Below are positions 42,569 through 52,608 of a DNA stretch of 64,000 nt, in pieces. Position 1 is the stretch's first letter. Every line of letters starts with the position of its first letter. The notes beneath the pieces are model-generated. The model was not told the origin of the DNA, made no database searches, and worked only from the letters and a program-made list of their open reading frames with translations. Both the position numbers and the translations under genes were made by a program. Source of the stretch: Mangrovibacterium sp047972415 (GTDB lineage Bacteria; Bacteroidota; Bacteroidia; Bacteroidales; Prolixibacteraceae); the NCBI GenBank assembly GCA_047972415.1, contig JBKEAN010000056.1:1-64000 (forward strand), in the 5' to 3' direction.

Positions 42569-43915
42569 ATGCTCAGAAAAGTAGTTGCTGCTGCACTCGT
42601 ATTTTGTCTGGCAGGCGGTTATACGGCTTATGCTCAAGACAAAATGGTTGACGAAATTGTCGCAGTTGTGGGTAGCAATATTATCATGAAATCCGACGTC
42701 GAAGAAATGTTCATGAATAATCAGGCTCAGGGAATCACCACCGACGGGGATATGAAATGCGAAATACTGGAAGACTTCCTGATTGAAAAATTGTTGTTGG
42801 CCGAAGCCGAATTGGATACCACCATCACGGTAACCGACAGCCAAATTAACCAACAGCTCGACCAACGGATGCAATACTTCGTTAAAAACCTCGGTTCGGA
42901 ACGGGCAGTCGAAGCTTATTTCAAAAAACCCATTGTCGAAATTAAAGCCAGTTTGCAGGAAGTTATCAAAAACCAACTGATGACCAACCAGATGCGGCAA
43001 AAAATAATCGATGGCGTTGGTATTACACCAGCCGAAGTCCGCTACCAAGTACGGAGTGCAAAAACCGACGATTTGCCGCTAATTCAACCCCAGGTTGAAT
43101 ACGCCCAAATTACCGTTATTCCCCCAATTTCGGTTGAAGAAGAAAACCGCATCAAAGCCCGTTTGCGCGATTTCAAAAAACGAATTGAAGACGGCGAAAG
43201 CTTTGCCACCCTCGCCGTTCTGTATTCCGAAGACGGTTCGGCCCCCAACGGAGGCGAATTGGGCTACATGGGCCGCGCCCAGCTCGACCCTGCCTATGCA
43301 GCTGTAGCTTTCAACCTGCGTGGCGACCGCGTTTCGAACGTGGTGAAAAGCGATTTTGGGTACCATGTCATCCAATTGGTCGACCGACGTGGCGAGCAAG
43401 TAAACACCCGCCACATCATACAAATTCCGAAACCATCGACCCAAGCGCTCGAAGATGCCAAAACCCGCATGGACAGCCTCACCTCATTAATCCGCCGCAA
43501 AGTTATCAGCTTTGATGAAGCTGCTATGCGCTATTCGTCGGACAAAAGCTCGCGTAATGCAGGAGGTATTGCCATCAACCCTTACACCATGTCGTCCAAA
43601 TGGAGCATGGAAGAACTGGATCCGGAAGTGAGCAAGGTGCTGGCAAAAATGAACGAAAACGAAATTTCGGAGCCATTCCGCACTATCGACGATAAACAAC
43701 GCATGGTTTACAAAACCGTTAGTTTGCTGAAACGTTCCAAGGAACACCGTGCCAACCTGCAGGATGACTACCAGCAACTGGCCGACTTCTACCTGCAAAA
43801 AAAGCAGGACGAAGCACTTGAAAAATGGATTGCAGAACGTCAGTCGAAAACCTATATCCGTATCGACAACAGTTACGTAAACTGTAATTTCAAATATCAA
43901 AACTGGATAAAATAA
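42569..43915 (+). CDS. SurA-like peptidylprolyl isomerase 3
   Basis: 448 residues from the ATG at 42569 (a TTG at 42560 is an alternative). Signal peptide ends near YAQDK. SurA-type N-terminal region: DEIVAVVGSNIIMKSDVEEM and LIEKLLLAEAELD. A first parvulin domain is clear (FATLAVLYSEDGSAPNGGEL then GYMGRAQLDP and FGYHVIQLVDRRGE), and a second follows (THRHIIQIP-like segment, ISFDEAAMRYSSDKSSRNAG, EISEPFR). This is the most complete of the three foldases and is the probable SurA orthologue, helping outer-membrane barrels to fold. Confidence 0.9.
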   Translation: MLRKVVAAALVFCLAGGYTAYAQDKMVDEIVAVVGSNIIMKSDVEEMFMNNQAQGITTDGDMKCEILEDFLIEKLLLAEAELDTTITVTDSQINQQLDQRMQYFVKNLGSERAVEAYFKKPIVEIKASLQEVIKNQLMTNQMRQKIIDGVGITPAEVRYQVRSAKTDDLPLIQPQVEYAQITVIPPISVEEENRIKARLRDFKKRIEDGESFATLAVLYSEDGSAPNGGELGYMGRAQLDPAYAAVAFNLRGDRVSNVVKSDFGYHVIQLVDRRGEQVNTRHIIQIPKPSTQALEDAKTRMDSLTSLIRRKVISFDEAAMRYSSDKSSRNAGGIAINPYTMSSKWSMEELDPEVSKVLAKMNENEISEPFRTIDDKQRMVYKTVSLLKRSKEHRANLQDDYQQLADFYLQKKQDEALEKWIAERQSKTYIRIDNSYVNCNFKYQNWIK

Positions 43916-43921
43916 ATCGGC

Positions 43922-44887
43922 ATGGTTAACTTCAAAAACGAGGTTGAAGCAGTTGATACCCTGAATGCAAAAATGCAGTTACTGCACAATGAAGTTAAAA
44001 AGCGCATTTACGGGCAGGACGAAATTGTTAAACAGGTACTGATTTCGATGTTCAGCCGTGGGCACTGCCTGCTTATCGGCGTTCCGGGACTGGCCAAAAC
44101 CTTGTTGGTGAATACCATCTCTGAGGTCTTCAACCTCAAATACAGCCGTATTCAGTTTACGCCCGACTTGATGCCCTCCGATATTATAGGGACAGAGATA
44201 TTGAACCGCGATCGCGAATTTAAATTCGTGCCGGGGCCATTGTTTGCCAACATTATTTTGGCCGACGAGATTAACCGAACACCGCCAAAAACGCAGGCAG
44301 CCCTGCTGGAAGCCATGCAGGAACGGGCGGTAACCGCTGCCGGACAGCGATTTGAACTGGACAAACCTTTTTTTGTACTGGCCACGCAAAACCCCATTGA
44401 ACAGGAAGGGACTTATCCCCTTCCTGAAGCCCAGCTCGACCGTTTTATGTTTTCGATATGGCTTGATTATCCGAAATTTGAAGATGAATTAACCATTGTA
44501 CGAAACACCACCTCAGAGGTACAAGACAAACTGGTTACAATTATTTCGGCCGATGAAATCCGCCTTTTTCAGGATTTGATACTGAAAATTCCGGTAAACG
44601 ACAATGTATTGCGCTATGCTGTAAAACTGGCGGCCAAAACCCGTCCCGGAACCGAACTGGCCGACGAACTGGCCAACAAATACCTGAAATGGGGAGCTGG
44701 CCCGCGTGCTTCGCAGTACCTGATTTTAGGTGCCAAAACCCACGCCGCGGTTTCGGGTAAATACTCGCCCGACATTGAAGATGTTCAGGCAGTTGCCAAA
44801 AATATTCTTCGCCACCGTATCATTAAAAACTACAAAGCTGAAGCTGAAAACATTTCAGTCGATCAGCTCATCGACAAACTGCTGTAA
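43922..44887 (+). CDS. MoxR-family AAA+ ATPase
   Basis: 321 residues. Walker A GVPGLAKTLLVN, Walker B and following ILADEINRTPPKTQAALLEA, then ATQNPIEQEGTYPLPEAQLD with the arginine finger region LDRFMF. MoxR proteins work with von Willebrand-type partners to activate or mature client proteins. The usual Bacteroidota partners (DUF58, BatA-E) are not next to it here. It lies 6 bp after the SurA-like gene and 12 bp before the OstA-like gene. Confidence 0.95.
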   Translation: MVNFKNEVEAVDTLNAKMQLLHNEVKKRIYGQDEIVKQVLISMFSRGHCLLIGVPGLAKTLLVNTISEVFNLKYSRIQFTPDLMPSDIIGTEILNRDREFKFVPGPLFANIILADEINRTPPKTQAALLEAMQERAVTAAGQRFELDKPFFVLATQNPIEQEGTYPLPEAQLDRFMFSIWLDYPKFEDELTIVRNTTSEVQDKLVTIISADEIRLFQDLILKIPVNDNVLRYAVKLAAKTRPGTELADELANKYLKWGAGPRASQYLILGAKTHAAVSGKYSPDIEDVQAVAKNILRHRIIKNYKAEAENISVDQLIDKLL

Positions 44888-44899
44888 TCTCTTTCGAAC

Positions 44900-46420
44900 A
44901 TGTTTGGTTTCGGTCAAAAATTCAATATCCTCTTGTTTTTCATTATCGCCCTGCCTCTTGGTTTGCTGGCCCAAAACAAAGCCCGGGTTGATATTATACA
45001 GGCCGAAACCATGAGGAACAACCAAACGATTGTAAAGAATGCCAACCGTTTGCTGGGCGACGTTATTATCGACCATAACGATATTCGCATGTGGTGCGAC
45101 AGCGCCTACTCTTACATTGGTACAAACCAGGTTGACGCCTTCGGGCACGTTCGTATTCTGAAGGCTGACACGCTTAACCTGTACGCCAAATTCGTTCGTT
45201 ACAACGGCGATACTAAATGGGCCTATGCCGAAGGCGATGTTAAACTGGTGAACAAAAGCGTTACCCTTACAACCGACACCCTGAACTACGACATGAACCG
45301 CGGCATTGGTTACTACGACGACTACGGTACGGTACAAGACAGTACGAACACCCTTTACAGCAAAATCGGCGAATATTATACCCAAATTGAAAAGGCTTTT
45401 TTTAAAACCGAAGTTGATGTAACCACCGATTCGTACAAAATGCTGTCGGACACCTTGGTTTACGAACCCAAAACCGGAGTGACATCAATTGTTGGCCCTA
45501 CCACTATTTACGACGAAAAAGATACCCTGTACGCCACCACTGGCTTTTACAATACAAAAACTGGTTATGCCGAATTGTATAAGTATCCGGTTATAAAAAC
45601 CAATGGACAGGATATGACTGCCGAATCAATTTTTTACAACAAAAAAACCGGCGAAGGGCTGGCCAAAGGCAATGCGTCCATTCACGACATCAAAAACAAA
45701 GTGATTGTGAAAGGAAACCATGTAATTTACAATGACCTGGAAAAAACATCGCAAGTAACCGATTCGGCGCTGGTAATGATGTATTCACCCAAGGATACGC
45801 TTTTTTTACATGCCGATACATTGCGCACCGTTCCCGATAGTATTTCCAACGAAAAAATATTAAAAGCTTATTACGCCGTAAAATTCTATCGGGCCGACTT
45901 GCAGGGAAAGTGCGACTCGTTGGTTTATTTCACCAAAGACTCAACCATGTGCATGCACCACCAACCGGTAATTTGGTCGGAGGCGAACCAAATGTCGGCC
46001 CAGTATATGGAAATGATGGTGATTGATTCTATCAGCCACGAGTTCAACATGGTTCGCGACGCCTTCATTATTGCCCAGGAAGATTCAGTCCGTTTCAACC
46101 AAATAAAAGGACGGAATATGAAAGGTTACATTAAACGGAACGACTTGTACCGGATTGATGTGGACGGGAACGGCCAGTCGATGTATTACGCAGCTGACGA
46201 CGAAGGGCTGATAGGACTGAATAAAGCGCAGTCCAGCACCATTGAAATACGTCTCGAAGACAGTAAAGTGAAGAAAATTACCTTTCGCACCACCCCCGAC
46301 GGAGAATTGGTTCCCATTGCCGATGTAGACGAAAAGGAGAGTCTGATGCCGGGTTTTAACTGGCAGGACACGATTCGGCCCAAACGGATGGAAGATATTT
46401 TTAAAAAGCAGGCTGATTAA
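44900..46420 (+). CDS. OstA-like periplasmic protein
   Basis: 506 residues with a signal peptide (NILLFFIIALPLGLLAQNK). The body contains repeats of the OstA/LptA fold, for example LGDVIIDHNDIRMWCDSAYS, KADTLNLYAKFVRYNGDTKW and NYDMNRGIGYYDDYGTVQDS, VIVKGNHVIYNDLEKTSQV. In Bacteroidota this larger OstA-like protein sits near surA genes and is thought to take part in lipopolysaccharide transport, as LptA does elsewhere. It closes the envelope run, facing the helicase gene tail to tail. Confidence 0.88.
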   Translation: MFGFGQKFNILLFFIIALPLGLLAQNKARVDIIQAETMRNNQTIVKNANRLLGDVIIDHNDIRMWCDSAYSYIGTNQVDAFGHVRILKADTLNLYAKFVRYNGDTKWAYAEGDVKLVNKSVTLTTDTLNYDMNRGIGYYDDYGTVQDSTNTLYSKIGEYYTQIEKAFFKTEVDVTTDSYKMLSDTLVYEPKTGVTSIVGPTTIYDEKDTLYATTGFYNTKTGYAELYKYPVIKTNGQDMTAESIFYNKKTGEGLAKGNASIHDIKNKVIVKGNHVIYNDLEKTSQVTDSALVMMYSPKDTLFLHADTLRTVPDSISNEKILKAYYAVKFYRADLQGKCDSLVYFTKDSTMCMHHQPVIWSEANQMSAQYMEMMVIDSISHEFNMVRDAFIIAQEDSVRFNQIKGRNMKGYIKRNDLYRIDVDGNGQSMYYAADDEGLIGLNKAQSSTIEIRLEDSKVKKITFRTTPDGELVPIADVDEKESLMPGFNWQDTIRPKRMEDIFKKQAD

Positions 46421-46432
46421 AGCCCAAGCCCT

Positions 46433-47857
46433 TTATTCCCCGAAAAACTCTTTATTGAAATTAACCAGGTAGAGCTCCTTTACCGGCCGTGTAAAAGCGG
46501 TGTACAACCAACGCAAAAACTCCTGGTTCAACATGTCCTCCACCAAATAGCCTTGGTCGATAAACACTGCATCCCACTGGCCACCTTGCGCTTTGTGGCA
46601 GGTAACAGCATAAGCAAACTTCACCTGCAACGCGTTAAAATGCGGGTTTTCTTTTATTTTTTCCCAACGCTTTTTCTTGCTTCTGATGTCGGCATAATCT
46701 TCGGCAACAGCCTGGAACAGCTTCATATTATCGTCGCTCGAAAAACTGGCCGACTCAATGGTTAAAGTATCCAGAAAAATTTTGCAATCAATTTCCAAAT
46801 TGTCGTAATCAATAAAACGAAGGCTGACGTTGGCAAAGCGAAACCCATACAATGACTCGTATTTCCGGATCGACTTTACTTCAACAATATCGCCGTTGGC
46901 AATAAAATCGAGCCGCTCATCGTCGGCCATCCAGAAGTAGTTGTTTTTTACCACCATCAGCAAATCGCCCACCGTAATTTCGGCTTCTTTGTACAAAATT
47001 GACGAGCGAATCCCCTGGTTGAATTTATTGGCTCGTTTGTTCGAGCGGGTAATCACCATAGTTTGCTGTTCGCCATAAGTATCGTAGCATTTGGCGATCG
47101 TTTCAATTAAATCGGCCCCACCTATTCGCCTGATGTCGGAAAAACCGTCCAATTCGATGGGAAAATAATCGCCATAAAAATCGCCTTCGCCAATCAATTC
47201 GCGAAGCATGGTTGCATTGTGCAATATCCCCGAGTCCTGTTGCTGTCTCACCACATCGGTCAGTTCTACTTCGTCAATATCAAGCCCGTACAGTCCCAGT
47301 TCGGCAGCATCCAGTGCGGGGCTCAGTTCCATGCCAACAGGTGGCAGCTGCGCCGTATCGCCAATCAGAACCAACCGGCAATTTTGCCCCGAATACACAT
47401 ACTCGTACAAATCGTCGAGCAAGCGCCCCGAGCCAAAAACCGACGCATCGCCAGCACTATTCGAAATCATAGAGGCCTCGTCCACCAGAAAAAAGCAATT
47501 TTTATAGAGGTTTTTGTCCAAAACGAAACGCCCCATACCATCCGCCGAGCTTTGCTGACGGTAAATGCGCTTGTGAACAGTTAAAGCACTTTTGCCAGTG
47601 TAGGTCGAAAGCACTTTTGCCGCCCGCCCGGTTGGGGCCATTAACACTGTTTGAATCTTAAAGTCTGTCAAGGTTTTCACCACGGCATTCACCATACTGG
47701 TTTTTCCGGTACCGGCATAGCCCTTCAGTAAAAATGCCCGTTCCTGATTTTCGGAGCTGATGAAACCAGCCAATTTTGCAGCCAGTTCATCCTGGCTCTG
47801 GGTTGGCGGAAACCCTAAATTTTCGAGCAATTTCTGATGTAGGTGTTTTTTTAGCAT
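46433..47857 (-). CDS. RecD-like/Dda-type DNA helicase
   Basis: 474 residues from the ATG at 47857; the longer frame begins inside the divergent promoter region and is less likely. Walker A: LLKGYAGTGKTSMVNAV; MAPTGRAAKVLS; Walker B: FLVDEASMIS; GDTAQLPPVG; and the C-terminal UvrD_C_2 block FAYAVTCHKAQGGQWDAVFI with LYTAFTRPVKELYLV. This is a superfamily 1B 5'-3' helicase of the kind widespread in Bacteroidota, acting in DNA repair or replication. It is divergent from the next gene. Confidence 0.93.
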   Translation of the reverse strand: MLKKHLHQKLLENLGFPPTQSQDELAAKLAGFISSENQERAFLLKGYAGTGKTSMVNAVVKTLTDFKIQTVLMAPTGRAAKVLSTYTGKSALTVHKRIYRQQSSADGMGRFVLDKNLYKNCFFLVDEASMISNSAGDASVFGSGRLLDDLYEYVYSGQNCRLVLIGDTAQLPPVGMELSPALDAAELGLYGLDIDEVELTDVVRQQQDSGILHNATMLRELIGEGDFYGDYFPIELDGFSDIRRIGGADLIETIAKCYDTYGEQQTMVITRSNKRANKFNQGIRSSILYKEAEITVGDLLMVVKNNYFWMADDERLDFIANGDIVEVKSIRKYESLYGFRFANVSLRFIDYDNLEIDCKIFLDTLTIESASFSSDDNMKLFQAVAEDYADIRSKKKRWEKIKENPHFNALQVKFAYAVTCHKAQGGQWDAVFIDQGYLVEDMLNQEFLRWLYTAFTRPVKELYLVNFNKEFFGE

Positions 47858-47884
47858 CGTGGCTAAATTAAAGGAATCGCCCGA

Positions 47885-47912
47885 TTGTAATTTAATTTTT
47901 TTTATAAATTTG
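47885..47912 (+). promoter_or_regulatory. Promoter of the 47947-49949 gene run
   Basis: A perfect -7 box TAAATTTG (47905-47912) is preceded 17 bases upstream by TTG (47885-47887). The start would fall near 47919, leaving a leader of about 28 nt rich in A, which is favourable for initiation in this phylum. Confidence 0.65.
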
Positions 47913-47946
47913 CAAACAAACAAAAACTAATCTTAAATACGCAATA

Positions 47947-48579
47947 ATGAAGACAGTAATTCAGATTGTACTTATCGTAGCCGCAATCGTTCTTGGATAT
48001 TTGATTTACAATAGTGTTCAGACTCCAATCGATTTTGAAAAAGTCAAGCAAGAACGTTATGGTTTGGTTGTAGACCGGTTGAAAGAAATTAGAAAAGCAG
48101 AACTAGCATACAAAGATGTTCACGGACAATTTACCGGAAGCTTCGATACACTGATTAATTTTGTAAAAACCGGAAAACTGCCGTTGGTTCGCAAAATAGG
48201 TATGCTTACCGACAGTATGATTGAAGCTGGCTGGAACGAAGAAACAGCAATTAAAAAAGGTAAAATCATCCGCGATACCGTTCGTGTAAGTGTACTGGAT
48301 ACACTCTTCGGAAAATCATTTGATGCCAACACCCTGCAATATGTTCCGGTTGCCGACACGGTAGCTACATTCCATCTGGGTGCAACAATTTTGGAAACAG
48401 GGTCGGGTATCCGTGTTCCGGTGTTCGAAGCAAAAGCGCACAACAACACAATTCTCAAAGGTTTGGATAAACAGTTGCTCATCAACCTGAACGACCGTGC
48501 CCGTACAAACAGTAAGTATCCTGGTTTAAAAGTTGGTTCGTTGGAAGAAGCCAACAACAACGCCGGTAACTGGGAATAA
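47947..48579 (+). CDS. Conserved Bacteroidota membrane-anchored protein of unknown function
   Basis: 210 residues. One N-terminal membrane helix (VIQIVLIVAAIVLGYLIYN) and a periplasmic domain with KQERYGLVVDRLKEIRKAEL, AYKDVHGQFTGSFDTLINFV and KTGKLPLV, reminiscent of the pilin-like core of type II secretion proteins: one hydrophobic helix followed by the K-A-E-LAY-KD block. No prepilin cleavage site is visible. Sits 9 bp before the DUF3822 gene; a gene pair commonly seen together in the phylum. Function unknown. Confidence 0.7.
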   Translation: MKTVIQIVLIVAAIVLGYLIYNSVQTPIDFEKVKQERYGLVVDRLKEIRKAELAYKDVHGQFTGSFDTLINFVKTGKLPLVRKIGMLTDSMIEAGWNEETAIKKGKIIRDTVRVSVLDTLFGKSFDANTLQYVPVADTVATFHLGATILETGSGIRVPVFEAKAHNNTILKGLDKQLLINLNDRARTNSKYPGLKVGSLEEANNNAGNWE

Positions 48580-48588
48580 TCGTAGCTT

Positions 48589-49419
48589 ATGCAACGAATA
48601 TCGCTGGTTGACGAAACTTTCGATTTAAACTTTACATTAGAATATTGTCTGTCCATCCAGCTTAGTCTGGATGGATTTTCTTTTTCTATTCTGGACACAG
48701 TTCAGAACAAGGTGGTTTATTTGTTCCACCAGGAACTGTACGAAGCCGAACCCGATTTTTTGCTCAAGCGCTTAAAAACCATCTACGAAGAATCGGAATT
48801 ATTGGAACTTCCGTATAAAAAAAACCGCATTTTACTGTCGGCCCCCGGACGAAGCTGCCTGATCCCCTACTCGTATTATCAGGCTAATCAACTGGATCGG
48901 TACCTTCAAACAACACTAACACCCCGCTCTGGATTCGTGGCTCAAAGCACGGCTATTCCTGTCTTTTCGCAGTGGATAGTTTTTGATACCCCTCAGTTGA
49001 TTCTGGAATTCCTTCAGCAGAAACACCCGGGTACCGAGTTAATGAATGAAACGAGAGTTGTTTGTCCCGAATTTGTCCGCTCACATAACACATTAAAAAT
49101 AACCATTCATAAAAAACATATCGTACTTATTGCGTTGAACGAGGCGGGAGTTTGTTTCTTCAACAGTTTTCCGTACGATACCGAAAACGATCAGCTTTAT
49201 TACATTTTGGGAGTTGTAAAGCAGTTCGGATACGACCCCGAACACCTTATTCTGGATGGGCAGGTCAATAAACACGCAACTATTTATCACCGGCTCAAGC
49301 AATATTTTAACCAGGTTGAAATTGCTGCCAACCCGCGTGGCATACACTTCAGCTACCTATTTGATAAACTGCCCGATGCCCGCTTTGTAACCCTTTTCAA
49401 TAGTTTTGTATGCGTATAG
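48589..49419 (+). CDS. DUF3822 family protein
   Basis: 276 residues. The start LVDETFDLNFTLEYCLSIQL and LDGFSFSILD, the middle LLSAPGRSCLIPYSYY and the end FSYLFDKLPDARFVTLFNSF match the DUF3822 family, which has an actin-like (ASKHA) appearance and occurs in Bacteroidota next to rsmD and coaD. It overlaps rsmD by 10 bp, implying coupling. The function is unknown; a cell-shape role is speculative. Confidence 0.85.
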   Translation: MQRISLVDETFDLNFTLEYCLSIQLSLDGFSFSILDTVQNKVVYLFHQELYEAEPDFLLKRLKTIYEESELLELPYKKNRILLSAPGRSCLIPYSYYQANQLDRYLQTTLTPRSGFVAQSTAIPVFSQWIVFDTPQLILEFLQQKHPGTELMNETRVVCPEFVRSHNTLKITIHKKHIVLIALNEAGVCFFNSFPYDTENDQLYYILGVVKQFGYDPEHLILDGQVNKHATIYHRLKQYFNQVEIAANPRGIHFSYLFDKLPDARFVTLFNSFVCV

Positions 49420-49949
49420 TTGGTGGAAAATACAGGGGACGGTTGTTCAATCCCGGCAAAAGTTTTCGTGCCCGTCCCACAACCGATATGGCCAAGGAGA
49501 GCCTGTTCAATATTCTTCAGAACCAAATTGATTTTGAAGCAATTCGTGTACTCGATTTATTTTCAGGAACGGGAAGCATTTCGTTTGAATTTGCATCGCG
49601 CGGCTGTACCGACATTACCTCGGTCGAAGTCAATTTCCAGCATCACCGTTTCATTCAGGAAACCATTGAAAAACTGGGCGAAAAAAGCATTCGCGCCATC
49701 AAAGCCAATGCCTTTGTGTATGGCACAAAAACAGACCAACGTTTCGACCTGGTTTTTGCCGACCCGCCTTACGACCTCAAACAATTCGCGCAAGTTCCCA
49801 ATTTGGTATTGAATGGCAACCTGCTTAAACCGGGTGGTTTATTCATTCTCGAACATTCTAAAAACTACGATTTCTCGGGTAGGTCCGAGTTTGTTGAACT
49901 TCGGAATTACGGTTCGGTGCATTTTGCTTTTTTCCGAAAGCCCGAGTAG
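49410..49949 (+). CDS. rsmD: 16S rRNA (guanine966-N2)-methyltransferase
   Basis: 179 residues, normal length. It starts MRIVGGKYRGRLF, then RPTTDMAKESLFNIL, the SAM-binding VLDLFSGTGSISFEFASRG and the catalytic motif FADPPYDL (N6/N2-methyltransferase DPPY). It methylates G966 of 16S rRNA on the assembled 30S subunit. Its start lies inside the end of the DUF3822 gene. Confidence 0.95.
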   Translation: MRIVGGKYRGRLFNPGKSFRARPTTDMAKESLFNILQNQIDFEAIRVLDLFSGTGSISFEFASRGCTDITSVEVNFQHHRFIQETIEKLGEKSIRAIKANAFVYGTKTDQRFDLVFADPPYDLKQFAQVPNLVLNGNLLKPGGLFILEHSKNYDFSGRSEFVELRNYGSVHFAFFRKPE

Positions 49950-50053
49950 GACGTAGCTATACGCCAAATCCGATTGTCATCATTCGTTTTTTTTTATTTA
50001 TCTGCCTTTTTTCAGTTAACTTGAGCCGTCTAACCAAGTTAATCTGTTAACCG

Positions 50054-51373
50054 ATGAAACAACTTATTCTAACCTCTGCCCTGCTGTTGGGCTTTCATTT
50101 TTTGTTTGCACAGAAAAATTATCAGCCATCGCCTGAAAATCAGGCCAACCGCGAATGGTTTCAGGATGCCAAGTTCGGGCTTTTTATTCACTGGGGCGTT
50201 TATTCCGAAATGGCTGGCGGCGGCGATTATGGTGTTGCCGAGTGGATCATGAACAGCAAGCAAATTCCGGTCAAGCAATACGAAAAGCTGGCCGGGTTCT
50301 TTAATCCAACGGCTTTCGACCCTGCCGAATGGGTATCTACGGCTAAAAAAGCCGGAATAAAATACATCACGATTACCAGTAAACACCACGATGGCTTTGC
50401 GATATTCGACTCTAAAATAAGTAATTATGACATTGTTGACTCATCGCCCTATGGAAAAGATATTCTGAAAATGCTAAAAGCCGAATGTGATAAGCAAGGA
50501 GTTAAATTGTTTTTTTATCACTCGCAATTGGACTGGCACCATCCCGATTATTTTCCGCGGGGCAACACAGGTAAAGGCTTTACCGGCCGCCCCGAAAGCG
50601 GTAACTGGAACAAATACATTGACTACATGAATACCCAGCTGACCGAGTTATTGACCAATTATGGCGAAGTTGGCGGAATTTGGTTTGATGGCATGTGGGA
50701 TAAGCCGGATGCCGACTGGCGTTTGCATGAAACGTATGAGCTGATTCACCGTCTTCAACCGGGAGTGCTGATTGGGAGCAATCACCACCGTACGCCATAC
50801 GAAGGCGAAGATTTCCAAATGTTTGAGCGCGATCTTCCAGGCGAGAACACGATGGGGTTCAACCAAACCAGCAGCATATCCGAACTACCGATCGAAATGT
50901 GCGAAACCATGAACGGAAGCTGGGGCTTCAACATCAAAGATCATTCCTATAAAACAAGCAAACAGCTCATTCAAACCATGGTGAAAGCTGCCGGTTACGG
51001 TGCTAACTTTCTGCTCAATACCGGCCCCATGCCGAATGGCAAAATTCAACCCGAAAATATTGATACGCTGATGATTATCGGAAAATGGATTGACAAATAC
51101 GGGGACGCTATTTACGGCACGCGAAAAGGACCGGTAAAACCAAGCAATTGGGGATCGACTACCCAAAAGGGAAACACGGTTTACCTGCACATACTGAATT
51201 TGAATGACGAAAACCTGCTACTCCCCGATTTCGGCAGAAAAATAAAATCGATGGTTTATTTTGACGATAACACGAGCGTAAAATTTAAGCATACCGAATT
51301 CGGGACACTTGTTAATCTTCCGCTTAACAAACGACAAAAAATTGATACCATCATAACCGTTAAAGTTGAATAA
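50054..51373 (+). CDS. GH29 alpha-L-fucosidase
   Basis: 439 residues with a signal peptide (LTSALLLGFHFLFAQ). GH29 motifs: REWFQDAKFGLFIHWGVYS, YITITSKHHDGFAIFDSK and the nucleophile segment GGIWFDGMWDKPDADW (Asp after WF). Substrate-binding residues H (HW, HH) are present. The enzyme removes alpha-linked fucose from glycans, probably in the periplasm, for use of plant, algal or host polysaccharides. It has no SusCD partners here and stands alone. Confidence 0.93.
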   Translation: MKQLILTSALLLGFHFLFAQKNYQPSPENQANREWFQDAKFGLFIHWGVYSEMAGGGDYGVAEWIMNSKQIPVKQYEKLAGFFNPTAFDPAEWVSTAKKAGIKYITITSKHHDGFAIFDSKISNYDIVDSSPYGKDILKMLKAECDKQGVKLFFYHSQLDWHHPDYFPRGNTGKGFTGRPESGNWNKYIDYMNTQLTELLTNYGEVGGIWFDGMWDKPDADWRLHETYELIHRLQPGVLIGSNHHRTPYEGEDFQMFERDLPGENTMGFNQTSSISELPIEMCETMNGSWGFNIKDHSYKTSKQLIQTMVKAAGYGANFLLNTGPMPNGKIQPENIDTLMIIGKWIDKYGDAIYGTRKGPVKPSNWGSTTQKGNTVYLHILNLNDENLLLPDFGRKIKSMVYFDDNTSVKFKHTEFGTLVNLPLNKRQKIDTIITVKVE

Positions 51374-51396
51374 CCATTTTATCCAAAATTAACCTG

Positions 51397-51428
51397 AATG
51401 GCGGCCATTGTGGCGGCCATTTTGCTAT
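51397..51428 (+). terminator. Probable terminator after the fucosidase gene
   Basis: AATGGC-G-GCCA-TTG-TGGC-G-GCCATT folds into a 6-bp plus 4-bp stem interrupted by one G-G mismatch, followed by TTTTGCTATCTTT. The T-run is short, so termination may be partial. Confidence 0.5.
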
Positions 51429-51550
51429 CTTTAGCTTTCGGGTGACAAATAATCGGGGCAATTTTACACAAAAACCCTTTTTCCCGAGGAATTGAAGATT
51501 CGCAAAAAACCAGAGCAATCTCATCAGTAACAATAAAAAACCAGTTAACT

Positions 51551-52561
51551 ATGGCTGAATTGATACGTTGGGGAATTTTAAGTACCTCTAAAATTGGTGT
51601 TCAAAAAGTGGTTCCGGCTATTCAAAAAAGCAGCTTGGGCCGGGTAACCGCCATTTGCTCGCGAAACATCGATCAGGCAGTAAAAGTAGCGGGCGAATTG
51701 GCCATTGAAAAAGCGTACGGTTCCTACAACGAGCTATTGTCCGACCCGGATGTCGATGCCATTTACAACCCATTGCCCAATCACCTGCATGTAGAATGGA
51801 CGTTGAAAAGTTTGGCTGCCGGAAAGCATGTTTTGTGCGAAAAACCAATCGGTTTATCAAAGCAAGAAGCTGAATTTCTAGCTGCTGAAGCTGCAAAGTA
51901 TCCGCAACTGAAAGTGATGGAAGCCTTTATGTACCGCTTTCATCCGCAGTGGCAAAAAGTAAAAGAGCTCATTGCCAGCGGAGCAATTGGCACGGTTAAA
52001 ACGATGCAATGCTTTTTCTCCTATTACAACACCGACCCCAATAACATTCGTAACAATCCCGAAATCGGTGGCGGTGCACTCATGGATATTGGCTGCTATT
52101 GTATTTCGTTTCCACGCTTTATATATCATGAAGAGCCCCGTTCTGTTTTTGGGATCATGGAGCTTGACCCGGTGATGGGAACTGACCGTTTAACTTCGGG
52201 AATCCTCCATTTTAGCAACGGCAAAACAGCAACATTTACGTGCTCAACCCAATTGGTACCGTTTCAGCGCCTGCACATTTTTGGCACCGATGGGCAATTG
52301 GTTATCGACATCCCGGTAAACGCGCCCCCGCTTGAGAAAACAAGAGTAAGTCTACTTACAAAAACTGAAAACCGCGAGATTTGGTTCGATGCAGCCGATC
52401 AGTACAGCCTGCAAGCCGATGCTTTTGCCCATTCCGTTTTAAACAAGCAGCCCGTGCCAACTCCCCTCACCGACGCAATTGCCAATATGGCTGTAATTGA
52501 TGCTATTCGCGAAAGCGCTGTTAAGAAATGCTTAGTCAACCTAAACACATCATCATTATAA
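51551..52561 (+). CDS. Gfo/Idh/MocA-family oxidoreductase
   Basis: 336 residues. N-terminal Rossmann fold: IRWGILSTSKIGVQKVVPAI; the family EKP motif HVLCEKPIGLSKQEAE with the catalytic Lys near residue 97; YNPLPNHLHVEW before it. The C-terminal alpha/beta domain has GGGALMDIGCY. These NAD(P)-dependent enzymes oxidise or reduce sugars and cyclitols; the substrate is not predictable. No signal peptide, so it should be cytosolic. Possibly linked to the fucosidase in glycan use. Confidence 0.9.
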   Translation: MAELIRWGILSTSKIGVQKVVPAIQKSSLGRVTAICSRNIDQAVKVAGELAIEKAYGSYNELLSDPDVDAIYNPLPNHLHVEWTLKSLAAGKHVLCEKPIGLSKQEAEFLAAEAAKYPQLKVMEAFMYRFHPQWQKVKELIASGAIGTVKTMQCFFSYYNTDPNNIRNNPEIGGGALMDIGCYCISFPRFIYHEEPRSVFGIMELDPVMGTDRLTSGILHFSNGKTATFTCSTQLVPFQRLHIFGTDGQLVIDIPVNAPPLEKTRVSLLTKTENREIWFDAADQYSLQADAFAHSVLNKQPVPTPLTDAIANMAVIDAIRESAVKKCLVNLNTSSL

Positions 52562-52608
52562 ACATTTGTCCAGAAATAAGGCAAATCTATAAAAACAGAG
52601 TACACGCC